Source: Xenococcus sp. MO_188.B8 (GTDB lineage: Bacteria; Cyanobacteriota; Cyanobacteriia; Cyanobacteriales; Xenococcaceae). Taken from it: 36,352 bases of DNA. The stretch spans positions 1 to 36,352 of the forward strand of contig JASJDR010000046.1 in the NCBI GenBank assembly GCA_030065615.1, written 5' to 3'. Every line of letters begins with the position of its first letter. The first letter of the stretch is position 1. Positions 35,366 through 36,352 of this stretch are shown here, piece after piece. Position numbers and translations under genes: made by a program. The notes below the pieces were generated by a model, which worked only from the letters and a program-made list of their open reading frames with translations, ran no database searches and was not told the DNA's origin.

Positions 35366-36237
35366 TGGTGCGAGATTTAAAGGGAGATCCTGTCAACCAA
35401 TCGAATTCATCAATAAATATATTTTTATGCTTCTTGTAGATTTTTAGGTAGTCTCTCCAAAGCATATAGATATAACCTTCTAAATGTTCTGGAAGAATTT
35501 CAGAAACGGGTTGAGAAGACCACTGATTTTGTTGGGCTAATTGAGCAGAATGCTTTCTTTGCTCGTTTATGCGATCTACCGAACTATTATGTAATAGTTG
35601 AGTATGAAAGTCATAGAAGACATAAAGCCAGTAACCAGACCAATCACTTGCTCTTAAGTATTCAAGGTATTGGGGTGTGGCTTTGGAGTCAAAGGGAAGT
35701 TCTTTGAGGCGAAAAAACTTAAACTGACCTTTGGTTGTAATGTTGTCTGTTTCCCATTCTTTACCTTCGAGGATGCGTGCTTTAGCAGTTAGATTCTCAA
35801 TTTGTGTTTTTTTGGTTGCACACTGATAATCGTCATTGAGAGGGTTCGATAGCCAGGCAGTTATGAATTCGTCTCGAAGGATTTGCAGGAATAATTCGGT
35901 GTGCTTGGGAAAATTAAAGGAACGTTTCTCTGCTTCCGCTTTAGTTTTGAGTATAGAGAATCCTGCTTCAATTAGGCGATAGCGAGCTAGATTAATTTCA
36001 GTGCTGCGAATTAGATTTCTGACGGATTTATAGGGTAAATGGCGACAGAAAAGTCCTCTTCGGTCAAATTTGTCTAGTGATGCTAAAAATTGTTGGCGAC
36101 ATTCAGGAGTTAATTGAAGAGATTTTAGAAGTTTCTCAACCTCTTTGTCTTTTGCTTCTGCTGAATCTAAAAGTCTTTCGATGCAGTTGGGTTTTAGTTT
36201 CAGGGAATTGGCAATTTCAGTAGATCGAAAAAATTTC
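35337..36237 (-). pseudogene. Unrecognised protein, reading frame without a start
   Basis: An open frame of about 300 codons runs from TAG at 36236-36238 to TAA at 35337-35339. It encodes KFFRSTEIANSLKLKPNCIE near its N-terminus and then LTPECRQQFLASLDKFDRRG, RHLPYKSVRNLIRSTEINLA, GYWLYVFYDFHTQLLHN and IFIDEFDWLTGSPFKS. There is no ATG, and any GTG or TTG start would be internal, so it is likely the C-terminal part of a longer gene cut by a frameshift or stop near 36238. The first residues may form a helix-turn-helix. I do not recognise the family. Confidence 0.45.
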
Positions 36238-36352
36238 TATAAACTTTACGAGATGAGGTTTTTAGGCGATGACCTTGTTGAACAAAGATCCTTTTGTATC
36301 AGCGTTTAACGTGATCGAATTCAAAATTAGCGATCGCCATTTGATATTTGAG
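36238..36352. other. Window edge, no gene seen
   Basis: A HIP1 octamer lies at 36331. In other frames upstream codons of the broken minus-strand gene may continue, for example HRLKTSSRKVYRNFFDLLKL, compatible with a frameshift near 36238. Confidence 0.4.

Overview
The window looks like plasmid or genomic-island DNA from a cyanobacterium. The evidence is repeated HIP1 octamers (GCGATCGC, for example near 450, 935, 1444, 1867, 2040, 2574, 12097, 12433, 12576, 13110, 22480, 25039, 26428, 28060 and 36331), AT-rich coding DNA, and a primase-like Rep, a ParA/RHH partition pair and many recombinases and transposons. I cannot assign a genus. No rRNA, tRNA or CRISPR array was seen.

Layout. 1-3.3 kb: a solitary Tn3-type end, a primase-like replication gene, and a HicAB pair whose toxin gene carries a one-base frameshift. 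3.3-11.7 kb: one large minus-strand gene (about 1702 codons when rejoined) for a STAND/AAA-type NTPase with a nuclease-like N-terminus, similar in architecture to Avs antiphage proteins. It is cut in two by a 3280-bp Tn3-family element with perfect 38-bp inverted ends and a 5-bp TAAAA target duplication. 11.7-14 kb: a tyrosine recombinase and a ParA/RHH partition cassette with palindromic sites upstream, inside and at the stop of the RHH gene.

14.2-22.2 kb: a compact plus-strand cluster of five genes: an ECF-like sigma factor, an anti-sigma zinc-finger protein that also carries a C39-like cysteine-peptidase domain and a very acidic tail, and three consecutive dynamin-like GTPases with hydrophobic segments. 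This is the best candidate for a little-described system. A reasonable inference is a membrane-stress or conflict module in which proteolysis of the anti-sigma fusion releases the sigma factor, but nothing in the sequence proves this.

22.2-26.7 kb: a candidate mobile element bounded by a 108-bp inverted repeat and a 36-bp direct repeat built on TTATACG motifs. It holds a large tyrosine recombinase, a double-RHH protein and an autoinhibited-type Fic protein, and it ends in a truncated HigA-like antitoxin. 26.8-31.2 kb: a cyanobacterial hypothetical gene, an RHH gene with an inverted duplicate of its start region, a second large recombinase broken by an internally deleted IS1634-like element, and a 110-residue protein whose gene carries repeated CACTGnnACAAGTGA sites. 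31.2-35.2 kb: a complete Tn3-family transposon with divergent tnpI and tnpA. 35.2-36.4 kb: a short-repeat array and a long unrecognised minus-strand reading frame that lacks a start codon.

Overall this is an accessory region in which defence-like and stress-like modules (Avs-like gene, HicAB, HigA fragment, Fic, sigma/GTPase cluster) sit between successive insertions of mobile elements. Coordinates and alignments were made by eye.
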